Source: Salinivenus lutea
GTDB taxonomy: Bacteria; Bacteroidota; Rhodothermia; Rhodothermales; Salinibacteraceae
Assembly: GCA_002894685.1 (NCBI GenBank)
Contig: NCRC01000003.1
Coordinates: 62,001-126,000, forward strand
Length of the DNA: 64,000 nt
Reading direction: 5' to 3'
Shown here: positions 24,236-33,241 of the stretch, one piece after another
How positions within the stretch are numbered: position 1 is the stretch's first letter
Layout of the letters: every line of letters starts with the position of its first letter
Position numbers and translations under genes: made by a program
Notes under the pieces: model-generated
Seen by the model: the letters and a program-made list of their open reading frames with translations, nothing else
What the model was told of the DNA's origin: nothing
Database searches by the model: none

Positions 24236-25681
24236 GTGAGACGCCGATCGACTGCGCCGCTGTTTGTTGCTCTTGCGGCCGCTCTTCTTCTCCTTCCGGG
24301 GTGCCTCGCCACCAAGCAGTACGAGGCGCCGGCCCCGGCGACGGATTCGCTCTACGGGACCCCCTCCGCGGAGCTGGATAGCACCACGCTGGCCGATGTG
24401 CCCTGGCAGGAAGTGTTCGACGATCCGACGCTCCGCGGCCTGATTCGGGAGGCCCTTCGCAACAACCTGGACCTGCGGGAGGCCGTCCAGCAGGTGCGGG
24501 TGGCGGAGGCCAACCTGAAGGAGGCCACGGGGGCGCTCTACCCGGACCTGTTTGTGGGAGGCACGGCCTCGTACAACGAACCGTCGGACAACGGGCCGTC
24601 CGCGGCGGGCACGGGCGCGGTGGAGGCGACGGACCAGTATTCGGTGTCGGCCAGCACCAGCTGGGAGATTGACATCTGGGGCCGGCTGTCGAGTGCCAGG
24701 CGGGCCCAGTATGCGGCCCTGCTGCAAACCGAGGCCACCCAGCGGGCGGTCCGGACCGCCCTCATCGCGAACGTTGCCCGGACGTACTACCAACTGCTGG
24801 CCCTCGACCGGCAGCTCGAGATTACGGACGAGACGATTGAGAACCGACAGACGGACCTTCAGACCGTTCAGAGCCTGAAGGAGGGCGGGGCTGTGACGAA
24901 CGTGGCCGTGGAACGGAGCCGGGCCTCCCTCGCGGCGGCCCGTGCGTCGCGCCCCACGCTCAAACAGGCGATTACGGAGCAGGAGAATTCCCTCAGCACC
25001 CTGCTGGGCCGCTCGCCGGGCGATATCGAGCGGACCACCCTGTCTGACCAGTCGCTCCTCGACTCGCTGGCCACCGGCGTCCCGGCTCAGCTGCTCCGCA
25101 ACCGGCCCGACGTGGTGGCGGCCGAGTACCAGTACCGCAGTGCCTTCGAGCGTGCGAACAGTGCCCGCGCCGCCTTCTACCCCTCCCTCACGTTGACGGC
25201 GGAGGGCGGCTTTGAGAGCCTGGAGGCGGGCGACCTCCTGGTGCCGGGCTCGCTCTTCTACAATCTGATTGGGGGACTCACGCAGCCGATCTTCGCCCAG
25301 AACCAGAACGAGGCGCGCCTTGAGCGCCGCCGGGCCCGGCAGACCCAGGCGCGCCTGAACCTCCGCCGCACCCTCCTCAGCGCCGGCAGCGAGGTCTCCG
25401 ACGCCCTGAGCCGCTACCGCACCACGACGCAGCGGATCGAGGCGCGACAGACTCAACTGGAGGCCCTGGACGCCGCCGTCACACAGTCGCGCGAACTGCT
25501 GCGCTACGGCGAGGTGAACTACCTGGATGTGTTGACGGCCCAGCAGGAGTACCTGGCCGCCCAACTCGACGACGTGAACGACCGGCTCGATCGGCTGCAG
25601 GCGGGGGTGGCGCTCTACCGGGCGCTGGGGGGAGGCTGGGACCGCTCGGCGGATCCGATAGCCGACGGGGAGCGGGAGTAG
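24236..25681 (+). CDS. Outer-membrane efflux channel lipoprotein (OprM/TolC-like)
   Basis: A 481-residue outer-membrane factor. From GTG 24236 it starts with RRRSTAPLFVALAAALLLLPGC, a lipoprotein signal with C23. Two structural repeats rich in helical heptads follow (NNLDLREAVQQVRVAEANLKEA and LLRNRPDVVAAEYQYRSAFERANSARAAFYPSL), with the conserved SWEIDIWGRL and LRYGEVNYLDVLTAQQEYL motifs. A TTG at 24227 is another possible start. It lies 52 bp after the permease and completes the tripartite pump. Confidence 0.93.
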   Translation: MRRRSTAPLFVALAAALLLLPGCLATKQYEAPAPATDSLYGTPSAELDSTTLADVPWQEVFDDPTLRGLIREALRNNLDLREAVQQVRVAEANLKEATGALYPDLFVGGTASYNEPSDNGPSAAGTGAVEATDQYSVSASTSWEIDIWGRLSSARRAQYAALLQTEATQRAVRTALIANVARTYYQLLALDRQLEITDETIENRQTDLQTVQSLKEGGAVTNVAVERSRASLAAARASRPTLKQAITEQENSLSTLLGRSPGDIERTTLSDQSLLDSLATGVPAQLLRNRPDVVAAEYQYRSAFERANSARAAFYPSLTLTAEGGFESLEAGDLLVPGSLFYNLIGGLTQPIFAQNQNEARLERRRARQTQARLNLRRTLLSAGSEVSDALSRYRTTTQRIEARQTQLEALDAAVTQSRELLRYGEVNYLDVLTAQQEYLAAQLDDVNDRLDRLQAGVALYRALGGGWDRSADPIADGERE

Positions 25682-25856
25682 CCGCCGTTCCGTAGTGTCC
25701 CGTGCCCCGAAGGCATGGGAGGAACCGGGGCCGGAGAAGGGGACCGGACGGGAGAGAGGAACGAGCGGGCGGTGACGATCCGTTACCGACGATCCGGGAA
25801 GGCAAACTCCCCGGCCCCGACCTGCAGGGGACGCGCGCTCTCGACCCAAACGGACG

Positions 25857-27509
25857 GTGCCCGTGGTCAACAACTACTACACGCTCCGCGCCCTGGTGCG
25901 CGAGTGGCAGCCCGATCTGGACGGCACGACGGTCCGCGACATCTATTCCCAGAACAAGAATGAATTGACCGTCGCCCTGGACGGGGGAGAGCGCGACTGG
26001 ATGGTGCGCAGCTCGGTCCAGCGCCCCCTTCTTCACCTCTTTCGCGTGGAGGGCTACAGCAAGGCCCGTCGCAACGTGGCCACGCTGTTCGAGGACGCCA
26101 TCGGACGAACGGTCACGGGCGTCCGCATCGCCGAGCGGGACCGGCTCGTGTCCCTCTCCCTGGACGACGGCTCGCGGCTCCTGTGGCAGCTCTTTGGGGC
26201 GCGGGCCAACGTCTTCCACGTCGCGCCGGACGACACGATCGTGGCCGCCTTTCAGCGCCACGAGGAGCTGGTGGGCACGGACGCCCCGGAGCCCTACCCG
26301 GCGCCGATGCCCGACACCTTCGAGGCGTTCGAGGACCGCTGGAAGCCCAACCGCAACAAAACGCGGCAGGCCGTCCAGTCGGCGGTGTCGCTCTTTGGGG
26401 CCGACCTGGCGCGGGAAACGATGCACCGGGCCGGCGTCACCACCGAGGCGCCCGGGGACTGCACGGAGGCCGAGCGCCGGGCGCTCTTCGAGGCGTCCCG
26501 GGAACTGCGGGAGGCCCTCGAGGCGCCCGCGCCCGTCCTCTACGGCGACGGCCAGTTTCCCGATGCGTTTGCGCTGATTCCGCTGACGCACCGACCCGAG
26601 GCCCCCGCCGAGCGATTCGACACGGTCGACGCCGCGGTGGAGAACTTTGTGCGCCGCACGCTGGCCGAGAAGCACTTTCACCGCCTCTACGACCCGCTGG
26701 AAGAGGCGCTCGCCTCGGCCGCGGAGCACGAGCGCCGCAGCGCCGAGCGGATGACGGAGGAGCTTGACAGCGAGAGTCGGGCGGGACGCTACGAGCGGTG
26801 GGGGCACCTTCTCATGGCCCAGCAGGATCGGGTGCCGGAGGGGGCGGAGGAAGTGGAGTTGCCCGATCTCTTTGAAGACGGCGCGCCCGTGACCATACCG
26901 CTCGATTCGTCCATGTCGCCCGTCGAGAACGCCGAGCACTACTACGACCGCGCCCGGAGCACGCGGCGGTCGCGGGAGGAGGCCGAGGCGCGGCTCGACG
27001 ACACGATCGAGCGGGCCCAGCGGGCCGAGGCGCTTCTCGCGGACCTTCGCGAGATCAACACGCTCGACGGGATCAAGCGCTTCCGGAACGAGCGGGAGGC
27101 GGAGTTTGCCCCGTTCGTCGATCGGGAGGATGCGGAGGTCGATCGGTTCCCGTACCGGCGGTTCGACCTCGGGGACGGGTTCGAGGTGTGGGTGGGCAAA
27201 AATGCCCGGCAGAACCACGAGCTCACGTTCCACGCCGCGCAGAAGTACGACCTCTGGATGCACGTTCGGGAGCGGCCCGGCGCGCACACCGTGCTGCACC
27301 TTCCCAACCGCGATGCCGAGCCGGGCCGGCATCGCATTCATACGGCGGCGGCCATCGCGGCGTACTACAGCAAGGCGCGGGGCAGTGCCCTCGTCCCGGT
27401 TATGGTGACGGAGCGCAAGTACGTGACAAGCCCAAAGGGCGCCGACCCGGGCGTGGTGCGCGTCAACCGCGAGGACGTGGTGATGGTGGAGCCGGGGCTT
27501 CCGGAGTAG
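25857..27509 (+). CDS. NFACT-family protein (RqcH/Rqc2-like)
   Basis: A 550-residue protein of the NFACT family, which in bacteria binds peptidyl-tRNA on obstructed 50S subunits and adds C-terminal alanine tails. NFACT-N is at about 1-230 (VRDIYSQNKNEL, LLWQLFGARANVFHV). A helix-hairpin-helix and coiled-coil region lies at about 290-410, and NFACT-R at about 430-550 (VGKNARQNHELTF, YDLWMHVRERPGAHTVL, YVTSPKGADPGVVRV). The DxR-type catalytic segment of NFACT-N is not obvious to me. Start GTG 25857 is the most upstream plausible start; a GTG two codons later is equally possible. It is monocistronic and ends at a shared terminator. Confidence 0.87.
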   Translation: MPVVNNYYTLRALVREWQPDLDGTTVRDIYSQNKNELTVALDGGERDWMVRSSVQRPLLHLFRVEGYSKARRNVATLFEDAIGRTVTGVRIAERDRLVSLSLDDGSRLLWQLFGARANVFHVAPDDTIVAAFQRHEELVGTDAPEPYPAPMPDTFEAFEDRWKPNRNKTRQAVQSAVSLFGADLARETMHRAGVTTEAPGDCTEAERRALFEASRELREALEAPAPVLYGDGQFPDAFALIPLTHRPEAPAERFDTVDAAVENFVRRTLAEKHFHRLYDPLEEALASAAEHERRSAERMTEELDSESRAGRYERWGHLLMAQQDRVPEGAEEVELPDLFEDGAPVTIPLDSSMSPVENAEHYYDRARSTRRSREEAEARLDDTIERAQRAEALLADLREINTLDGIKRFRNEREAEFAPFVDREDAEVDRFPYRRFDLGDGFEVWVGKNARQNHELTFHAAQKYDLWMHVRERPGAHTVLHLPNRDAEPGRHRIHTAAAIAAYYSKARGSALVPVMVTERKYVTSPKGADPGVVRVNREDVVMVEPGLPE

Positions 27510-27547
27510 GGAGAGGCCAGAAGAGCCCCGAACAGGCCCCCAAAACA

Positions 27548-27586
27548 AAACGGGCGGACCCGCCGCACTGGCCGGTCCGCCCGTTT
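27548..27586. terminator. Bidirectional terminator
   Basis: AAACGGGCGGACC (27548-27560) pairs perfectly with GGTCCGCCCGTTT (27574-27586) between the convergent NFACT gene (forward) and the OmpA-like gene (reverse). Confidence 0.85.
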
Positions 27587-27662
27587 GAGGTCTGGCACTG
27601 GTTTGTTAAGAACGGCGTGTCGGCACCGGGTGCCAGAGAAGGCGGTGCCGCCGAACGGAGGG

Positions 27663-28625
27663 CTACATGCCGCCGCCCTCGCGCTGGGGAATCGAGTCGG
27701 CGCGGCGGTACTGCTGGGTGCCGCCCTTCTTGCTGGTGACGCCCTCGACCTGCCCTTCGCCGCTGGTCATGATGCGGTTGGCGGGCACGCCGTTGTCCTC
27801 GTAGTAGCTGGCGACCGCGTCGGCGCGGTCCTCCGAGAGGGACTGCTGGTCGCGCTCACCCGGGGCGGCGAAGCCCTCGATGCGGACCGACAGGTTGGGG
27901 CACTGCGAGAGGATGTCGGCGTTCTCCTGGAGGGTGGACTCCGCCTCGTCGTTCAGCGTGCTGGAGTTGCGCCCGAAGAAGGCCGAGTTCATCTCGCTGA
28001 CGCTGGTGCAGATTTCCGGCAGCACGCGGTTGACGCGGACGGTGACCGAGCGCGTGTCCTCTCCGACGTTGTTGGAGGCGGTGAGGCGGGCGGTGTACTG
28101 GCCCGGCTCGTCGTAGGTGTGGGTCGGGGAGCGGCCGGAGCCCGAGGACCCGTCGCCAAACTCCCAGCTGCGGGTGATGGGGCTGTCGCCCTGAACGTTG
28201 GCGTTAAAGCGGACCTGCTCGCCCTCGTCGACCGGGTTCGGGTTCGCGTTCAGCGACGCAATGGAGGCGGGCTGCGGCGGAGGGACGATCGTGACCGAGG
28301 TGCTGGAGGTGTCGGCGCCGCCCTCGTTGCTGGCGCGGAAGCGGATGGTGTACTCACCCGTCGAGGAGTAGGCGTGCGTGGCCGAGAGGCCGGAGGCCGA
28401 CGCCCCGTCCCCGAACGTCCACTCGTACGAGATGGGGGTGTCGGCGTCCTCCTCATTCTCGATGGCGGCTTCGAACGAGCCCGTCTCGTCCGTTTCAAGG
28501 GTGTCCGGGCCGCTAATGGAGCCGACCATTGGGGCCGTCGATCCACAGCCGGACAGGAGAAGGCCGCCGGCAATGAGAAGTGGAAGCCAGAGTGCGCGAA
28601 GGGAAGAGTGCATTGAGGTTTTCAT
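27663..28625 (-). CDS. OmpA-family lipoprotein with two PKD domains
   Basis: A 320-residue cell-envelope lipoprotein. The signal sequence ends LLLSGC with lipidation at C27. Two PKD-like beta domains follow (about 45-118 and 122-205), each with the YEWTFGDGAS / RSWEFGDGSS and YTIRFRASN / YTARLTASN signatures. The C-terminal OmpA-like peptidoglycan-binding domain (about 215-310) carries the LSVRIEGFA and LSEDRADAVASYYEDNGVPANRI motifs. The expected role is tethering the outer membrane to peptidoglycan, as in Pal-like proteins, with PKD domains as spacers. Start ATG 28625 is chosen because it opens directly into the signal peptide. Monocistronic. Confidence 0.92.
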   Translation of the reverse strand: MKTSMHSSLRALWLPLLIAGGLLLSGCGSTAPMVGSISGPDTLETDETGSFEAAIENEEDADTPISYEWTFGDGASASGLSATHAYSSTGEYTIRFRASNEGGADTSSTSVTIVPPPQPASIASLNANPNPVDEGEQVRFNANVQGDSPITRSWEFGDGSSGSGRSPTHTYDEPGQYTARLTASNNVGEDTRSVTVRVNRVLPEICTSVSEMNSAFFGRNSSTLNDEAESTLQENADILSQCPNLSVRIEGFAAPGERDQQSLSEDRADAVASYYEDNGVPANRIMTSGEGQVEGVTSKKGGTQQYRRADSIPQREGGGM

Positions 28626-29018
28626 GGTATCAGGGGATTGCGCTGCGTCAGAGGGAGCGAAGACCGAAAACAGGATTGGGCATCGCCCCAATCACAAGGG
28701 ATCGCCTTTCAGTCTGCAAGAAAAAGAAAAAGACGCCGACTACGCAATGCCAACGAGTGTGTCCGAAGAAACGGCCCCACGATGTGTTCGCAGGGTCGTC
28801 GGCGAGTAGTCAACGATCAACGGCGGAAGATTCCACACGCCGTTCGATTGGGTCCGGAATTCCAGGGTGGAACGTTTGTTTCAATCTCAAAAAGGATACG
28901 AGGAAAATGCGTGGGAAGCAAAATCCCCGGTTCCCAATCAGGGAATCCGAAGCAAAAATCACACAAACGTAGCGTCCAGGGCGTTTGCGTCCCCTGAGAA
29001 GGCCCGACCCGGAAGAAT
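28626..29018. other. Intergenic region with no gene seen
   Basis: 393 bp between two reverse-strand genes. It is more A-rich than its surroundings, with short poly-A/AAG runs near 28725. It should carry the promoter of the OmpA-like gene and the 3' end of the rpsT transcript. No convincing reading frame or stable T-tailed hairpin. Confidence 0.4.
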
Positions 29019-29279
29019 TTACTCGTCTTCGAGCTGGTTTACGTGCTTCTCCAGGGCGCTTTTCTTGTTGGCGGCCTTGTTTTTGTGGATGAGGCCTTTT
29101 CCGGCCAGCCGGTCGAGCTCGCCCTTCACTTCGTTGAGCATTTCCCGGGCGTCGGCCGGGTCCTCCATCGATTCAAGCTTATTGATCTTCGTACGGACCC
29201 GGGTTTTCTGGGATTTGTTGTGCTTGCGCCGCTTTTCGTTCTGGCGCATGCGCTTTTCGGCGGATTTGTGCTGGGGCAT
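29019..29279 (-). CDS. rpsT: Small-subunit ribosomal protein S20
   Basis: An 86-residue basic helical protein that binds 16S rRNA. MPQHKSAEKRMRQNEKRRKHN is the standard S20 N-terminus, followed by SQKTRVRTKINKLE and a C-terminal GLIHKNKAANKKSALEKHV. The size is normal. ATG 29279 is clear. Monocistronic on the reverse strand, divergent from the M23 peptidase gene. Confidence 0.97.
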   Translation of the reverse strand: MPQHKSAEKRMRQNEKRRKHNKSQKTRVRTKINKLESMEDPADAREMLNEVKGELDRLAGKGLIHKNKAANKKSALEKHVNQLEDE

Positions 29280-29587
29280 AAGGCGGGGGGATTGAGAAAC
29301 AGAAGACACGAGAGGGCACGGAGAGCAGGCACGCTCCGGGTGCCGCGGAGAAGGGGGGCCGCGGCAAGAGCGCGTGCCTTTTCCTGTCTCAGATAGGATC
29401 GAAACGAGGAAATAGTTCCCTGAGGCGCAGAGGCGGATGGGAGAATCTCCGGCGGAACGGGAACTGGAGCAGAAACCGGGACCCATTGCCTTCGTTCAGT
29501 CGCCCGACGTTCTTTTTGCACTCATTGTCGACGGCGTGGCGTCGGGGAGCCGTCTCCCGGGGCGCTGCGCTTCTGGCGTTGCCTCCT
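29280..29587. other. Divergent promoter region of rpsT and the M23 peptidase gene
   Basis: 308 bp with no supported gene. The forward M23 frame is open upstream to 29486, but that part does not look like protein. Confidence 0.35.
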
Positions 29588-30430
29588 ATGTGGTCTTTTC
29601 TTGCCGAGCTCATTCGGACGCCTGAGGTCCCGCGGACCATTGTGGTGATGGATGAGGAGGGGATGGGGGGCACGCGTCAGTATGAGGTAGAGCCCCGGCG
29701 GTTGCTGGTGGCCTGGGGCGGGACGCTACTGGTGGTGGGCGTGGTGGTGGCGGGGCTGATGACATGGACGCCGCTCCGTACGCTCATTCCCGGGTACGGC
29801 ACGGAGGAGCTTCGGCAAGAGGCGCGCTTCAACGCCGTTCGTGTGTCCGCGCTGCAGGATTCCGTGGCGCTGCAACGTCGCTACATCGAGCGTCTACAAC
29901 AGCTCATGACGGGGCAAGTCGACTCGATCGCCCAGGCGGGCCGGCAGGAACGGTCGGGCCGCCCACTCGGGAGACCGGGGGCCTCGGGGGCGGCGGCCCC
30001 TGGGTCCTCGAGCATGGCGTCCGCCACGGGCCCGGTCGAGGCCCTCTCAACGCTTCGGCCTCCGGTGCGTCCGCCAGTGGAGGGCGGGTTCCCGACGCGG
30101 GGGTTCGACGCCCAGGCGGCGCACTATGGCACCGATATTGCTGTGCCCGAAGGGACCCAGGTCCGTTCGATCGGATCGGGCTATGTGGTGCTGGCCGGTC
30201 GGACCCAGGACGACGGCCACACGATTGCTGTCCAGCACGCGGACGGCTACCTTTCCGTGTATAAGCACAACAACCGACTATTGAAGCAGACGGGCGATTA
30301 TGTGCAGGCTCGGGAGGTCCTGGCCGTGAGTGGAAACACGGGAGAGCGGACCACGGGCCCACATGTTCACTTTGAGCTGTGGCGGAACGGGCACGCGCAG
30401 GATCCTCGCTCCTACGTCCTGGGCTGGTAG
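29588..30430 (+). CDS. M23-family metallopeptidase, membrane-anchored
   Basis: A 280-residue peptidoglycan endopeptidase-like protein. A short cytoplasmic N-terminus is followed by one membrane helix (about 41-60) and a coiled-coil linker (72-110), a Gly/Ala/Ser-rich spacer (118-160), then the LytM/M23 domain (about 165-275). The zinc ligands are complete: H179 and D183 (HYGTD), H259 and H261 (HVH). It could therefore be catalytically active. It lies 62 bp upstream of a bactofilin gene. M23-bactofilin pairs are widespread, and in Helicobacter (Csd/CcmA) and others they localise wall cleavage to shape the cell; the same role is inferred here. Start ATG 29588 chosen over upstream codons lacking protein-like sequence. 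Confidence 0.92.
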   Translation: MWSFLAELIRTPEVPRTIVVMDEEGMGGTRQYEVEPRRLLVAWGGTLLVVGVVVAGLMTWTPLRTLIPGYGTEELRQEARFNAVRVSALQDSVALQRRYIERLQQLMTGQVDSIAQAGRQERSGRPLGRPGASGAAAPGSSSMASATGPVEALSTLRPPVRPPVEGGFPTRGFDAQAAHYGTDIAVPEGTQVRSIGSGYVVLAGRTQDDGHTIAVQHADGYLSVYKHNNRLLKQTGDYVQAREVLAVSGNTGERTTGPHVHFELWRNGHAQDPRSYVLGW

Positions 30431-30492
30431 ACGGAGACGCCGTCGTTCCGCCCGCTTAGACTTGCCCTGTATTTGACCGACGTTTGCACCCT

Positions 30493-31020
30493 ATGGGCTT
30501 TTTCGGAAATTCATCCCAAGAGACCGACTCAACATCCATGGCCAATCAATCGAGTGCCGCACAGGACCAAGTAAATCTCGTAGGCGAGGGGACCGTCCTT
30601 GAGGGGACGCTGCGCGCGGAGAATGACGTGCGCACCAGCGGTCGGATCATCGGCACGCTGCGCGTGAAGGGGAAGGCGATGATTGCAGAGGGGGGGACAG
30701 TCGAGGGAGAGATCTACGCGACCAATGTCGACATTGCCGGGCGTGTGGAGGGGGAGCTCCACGTGGAAGAGCGTCTCGTTCTCAAGAGCACGGCGCAGGT
30801 TGATGGAAGCATTGAGACCGACCGGTTGGTCGTTGAGGAGGGGGCGCAGTTCAACGGAGACTGCCAGATGGACAGTTCGGTGTCGATCGATGAGGCCCCG
30901 GACCGAGAGACTGCATCTCAGTCGCGCCCAACCTTTGGGGCGGACGACGCAGAGCCGGAGGCGTCGGATCGAGACGCCGCGGGAACGCTGTCGGGGGAGG
31001 AGGAAGAGGCAACGTCGTAG
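30493..31020 (+). CDS. Bactofilin
   Basis: A 175-residue cytoskeletal protein that polymerises without nucleotide. The central beta-helix (about 27-120) shows regular hexapeptide-like turns: VGEGTVLEGTLRAENDVRTSGRI, IGTLRVKGKAMIAEGGTVEGEI, VDIAGRVEGELHVEERLVLKS. A short disordered N-terminus and a long acidic C-terminal tail (EEAPDRETASQ... to EEEEATS) flank it. The N-terminal MGFFGNSSQ is a common bactofilin start. ATG 30493 was preferred to a TTG at 30484. It follows the M23 peptidase and precedes the atp genes, so it may share a transcript with either. Confidence 0.92.
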   Translation: MGFFGNSSQETDSTSMANQSSAAQDQVNLVGEGTVLEGTLRAENDVRTSGRIIGTLRVKGKAMIAEGGTVEGEIYATNVDIAGRVEGELHVEERLVLKSTAQVDGSIETDRLVVEEGAQFNGDCQMDSSVSIDEAPDRETASQSRPTFGADDAEPEASDRDAAGTLSGEEEEATS

Positions 31021-31089
31021 AGGAGGGCCCCCGTACGACCAGGAGCAACCCGTACGAGCATGTCCCCTTCGGAATGAGGGCCAGGCATC

Positions 31090-31416
31090 ATGGGGCACGC
31101 GCCGCACGATTCTGACGATTCCCCATCGGACGCCCACGAGGAGCCGGAGGCGCAGCCCCCGTCCCGGTCCTCCACCGACTGGTCGGCCTGGACGGCGACG
31201 CTCCGCGACGTGACCCCTTACCTGGACCTCGGCTGGCGTCTGATGGGGGCCGCGGCCGGCCCGCCGGTCATCGGCTACGCAGTGGATGCCGGGTTGGACA
31301 CCAGCCCGTGGGGGCTCCTGCTTGGGGGCGGAATTGGCCTCCTCGGAGCGGGGGTTCAGTTGGTTCGTCTGCAGGACGAGTTTACGCGGACGCCCCCCTC
31401 GGCCCCGGACCGATGA
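31090..31416 (+). CDS. atpZ: AtpZ/AtpI-like protein
   Basis: A 108-residue small membrane protein: an acidic, Pro/Ser-rich N-terminus and two helices (about 50-70, LGWRLMGAAAGPPVIGYAVD; and 75-93, WGLLLGGGIGLLGAGVQLVRL). The G-WRL / GYxxDxGLxT-P-G pattern is that of AtpZ (F0F1-ATPase subunit). AtpZ proteins are proposed to help assembly or ion supply of the F-type ATPase. It is the first gene of the atp run. Confidence 0.82.
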   Translation: MGHAPHDSDDSPSDAHEEPEAQPPSRSSTDWSAWTATLRDVTPYLDLGWRLMGAAAGPPVIGYAVDAGLDTSPWGLLLGGGIGLLGAGVQLVRLQDEFTRTPPSAPDR

Positions 31417-31554
31417 CGGGAACGCACCCGCTGAAACACTCTTTCATTTGCAATTCACCGCTTCTCATACGACCTCCACAACCTCTCCCCGTAGCTTCGT
31501 ATCTGCACTGTGGAAGTCGATGGCTGCGACGCGACGAGCCGCGATGGGGAACGC

Positions 31555-31866
31555 ATGATGCCAACATCCTGGTGGGTTGCGGCGGGAATTGGGATTGGCA
31601 TCGTGGTCGTTCACGTCGGCGTTCGTCTCTTCACGCGCTGGTGGTCTCGGGGCGTGGAGGGGACGCACACCGCCCTGAAGGTAGAGTTGGTGGGGATGGG
31701 GGTGCGAATGCTGGTTGTGCTTGTGCTGACCGCCCTCGTGCTTCTGTACGTGCCCGTTCCGGCGGAGCCGTTTGTGGTCGCGCTGATTGGCTTTCTGTTG
31801 CTGAGCATCGCCGTCGAGGCTATCCTCGTCGCCCGCCGCCGCTTCGATGATTCATCTCACGCGTAA
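31555..31866 (+). CDS. AtpI-like assembly factor (ATP synthase subunit I family)
   Basis: A 103-residue membrane protein with three to four hydrophobic segments (SWWVAAGIGIGIVVVHVGVRLF; MGVRMLVVLVLTALVLLYVPV; PFVVALIGFLLLSIAVEAILVARR). Position between atpZ and atpB, with the 20-nt overlap of its end by the longer possible atpB frame, supports an AtpI-type role as chaperone for the c-ring. Sequence similarity to AtpI is weak, so the symbol is withheld. Two adjacent ATGs (31555 and 31558). Confidence 0.65.
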   Translation: MMPTSWWVAAGIGIGIVVVHVGVRLFTRWWSRGVEGTHTALKVELVGMGVRMLVVLVLTALVLLYVPVPAEPFVVALIGFLLLSIAVEAILVARRRFDDSSHA

Positions 31867-31903
31867 CGACGTTTCGAACGTGTCGCCTTCTGTCTCTGCT
31901 CCC

Positions 31904-33169
31904 ATGTCGTCGCTCGCTGTCGGATGCCGCCTGCGTGTGGCTGTATTGGTTCTGGCCCTACTGGGGGCAGGCGCCGTCGGGGGCGGGTCTACCGCTCACG
32001 CCGCGGACGATGGGGAGTTGACCCTCGACTCGATCGTCAACAACGTGATCGTGGGGCACGCCGAGGACGGCAACTACCTCAACTTCGACCCCTTCGCCAC
32101 CGTCGAGCTTCCTCGCATCATGGTGGCCCGCACCGCGGATGGGGCCCTGACGGTCGATCTGTACGGAAGCACGAAGGGGCTGCTGAAAGACGGGACGTAC
32201 GGGCTTGTCCCCCACAGCGAGGGAGAGGGCGGTCACGAGGAGGTCATCACCGAGTCGTCCGCCCTTCAGGAAGCATTTGCCAGCAAGGCGCACCTCCACG
32301 GAGACATCGTGCGGACCAGTGGGCACGTCGTCGCCGACCTGTCGATTACCCGGCACCTGATCTTCGGCCTGCTGGCCATGGGCATCGTGCTGGCCATCTT
32401 TCTCGTTCTCGCCCAGCGGTACAAGCGGGGGGTGGGGCGCACGGAGGCCCCCCACGGCGTTCTCCAGAATATGATGGAGGTCATGGTGGTCTTCATCCGC
32501 GACGAGGTGGCGAAGCCCAACATCCAGGGGGAGAAGTGGCGCACGTTTCTTCCGTACCTCTTGAGTGCCTTCTTCTTCATCCTGATGGCCAACATCCTGG
32601 GCCTGGTGCCCTACGCCGGGGCGGCGACCTCCAACATTGCCGTCACGGGCGTGCTGGCCGTAATGACGTTTGTCATCGGGCTGCTCTACGGCTCGAAGGA
32701 CCACTACAAGCACATGTTTTTGGGCCCGCCGGACGCCCCGTGGCCCATCCGCGTCATCCTCGTGCCGATTGAGCTGATCGGTACCGTGATGCGGCACCTG
32801 GCACTTGCCATCCGTTTGTTTGCCAACATGATGGGCGGCTCGCTCATCATCTTTAGCCTGATCGGCCTCGTCTTCATCATGAACGTCCTGTTCGGGGAGG
32901 CGATGGCCTTTGGCACCAGCATCATTAGCATAGGATTCACCGTCTTCATCTTGTTGCTGAAGCTGCTGGTTGCCTTCATTCAGGCGTACGTATTTACCAT
33001 TCTCTCGGCGCTCTTTATCGGCATCTCCGTCGAGGAGCATGAACACGAAGAGCACGCGGACGACGCGCACGCCGAGGCGCCCACAAGCCAGACCAGCGGG
33101 GCCCTCTCCGATCGCCTCGACGCCGTGGACGACGCGGTGGACGACGTGACGGAACCGGCCCCGGCATAA
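31904..33169 (+). CDS. atpB: ATP synthase F0 subunit a
   Basis: A 421-residue ion-channel subunit. It opens with a signal-peptide-like segment (MSSLAVGCRLRVAVLVLALLGAG...AHA) and a soluble N-terminal extension of about 120 residues, as in other Bacteroidota, then five to six membrane helices. The essential arginine is in LALAIRLFANMMGGSLI. A His/Glu-rich stretch (VEEHEHEEHADDAHAE) and an acidic tail end the protein. ATG 31904 was chosen because it begins the signal peptide; ATG 31847 is in frame but overlaps the upstream gene. Confidence 0.95.
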   Translation: MSSLAVGCRLRVAVLVLALLGAGAVGGGSTAHAADDGELTLDSIVNNVIVGHAEDGNYLNFDPFATVELPRIMVARTADGALTVDLYGSTKGLLKDGTYGLVPHSEGEGGHEEVITESSALQEAFASKAHLHGDIVRTSGHVVADLSITRHLIFGLLAMGIVLAIFLVLAQRYKRGVGRTEAPHGVLQNMMEVMVVFIRDEVAKPNIQGEKWRTFLPYLLSAFFFILMANILGLVPYAGAATSNIAVTGVLAVMTFVIGLLYGSKDHYKHMFLGPPDAPWPIRVILVPIELIGTVMRHLALAIRLFANMMGGSLIIFSLIGLVFIMNVLFGEAMAFGTSIISIGFTVFILLLKLLVAFIQAYVFTILSALFIGISVEEHEHEEHADDAHAEAPTSQTSGALSDRLDAVDDAVDDVTEPAPA

Positions 33170-33241
33170 ACGGCTCTGTCCGCCGACTGCACGACCCCGA
33201 ATCGCAACTGCGAATCTACCGTACTTAAGACACAGGCTACT

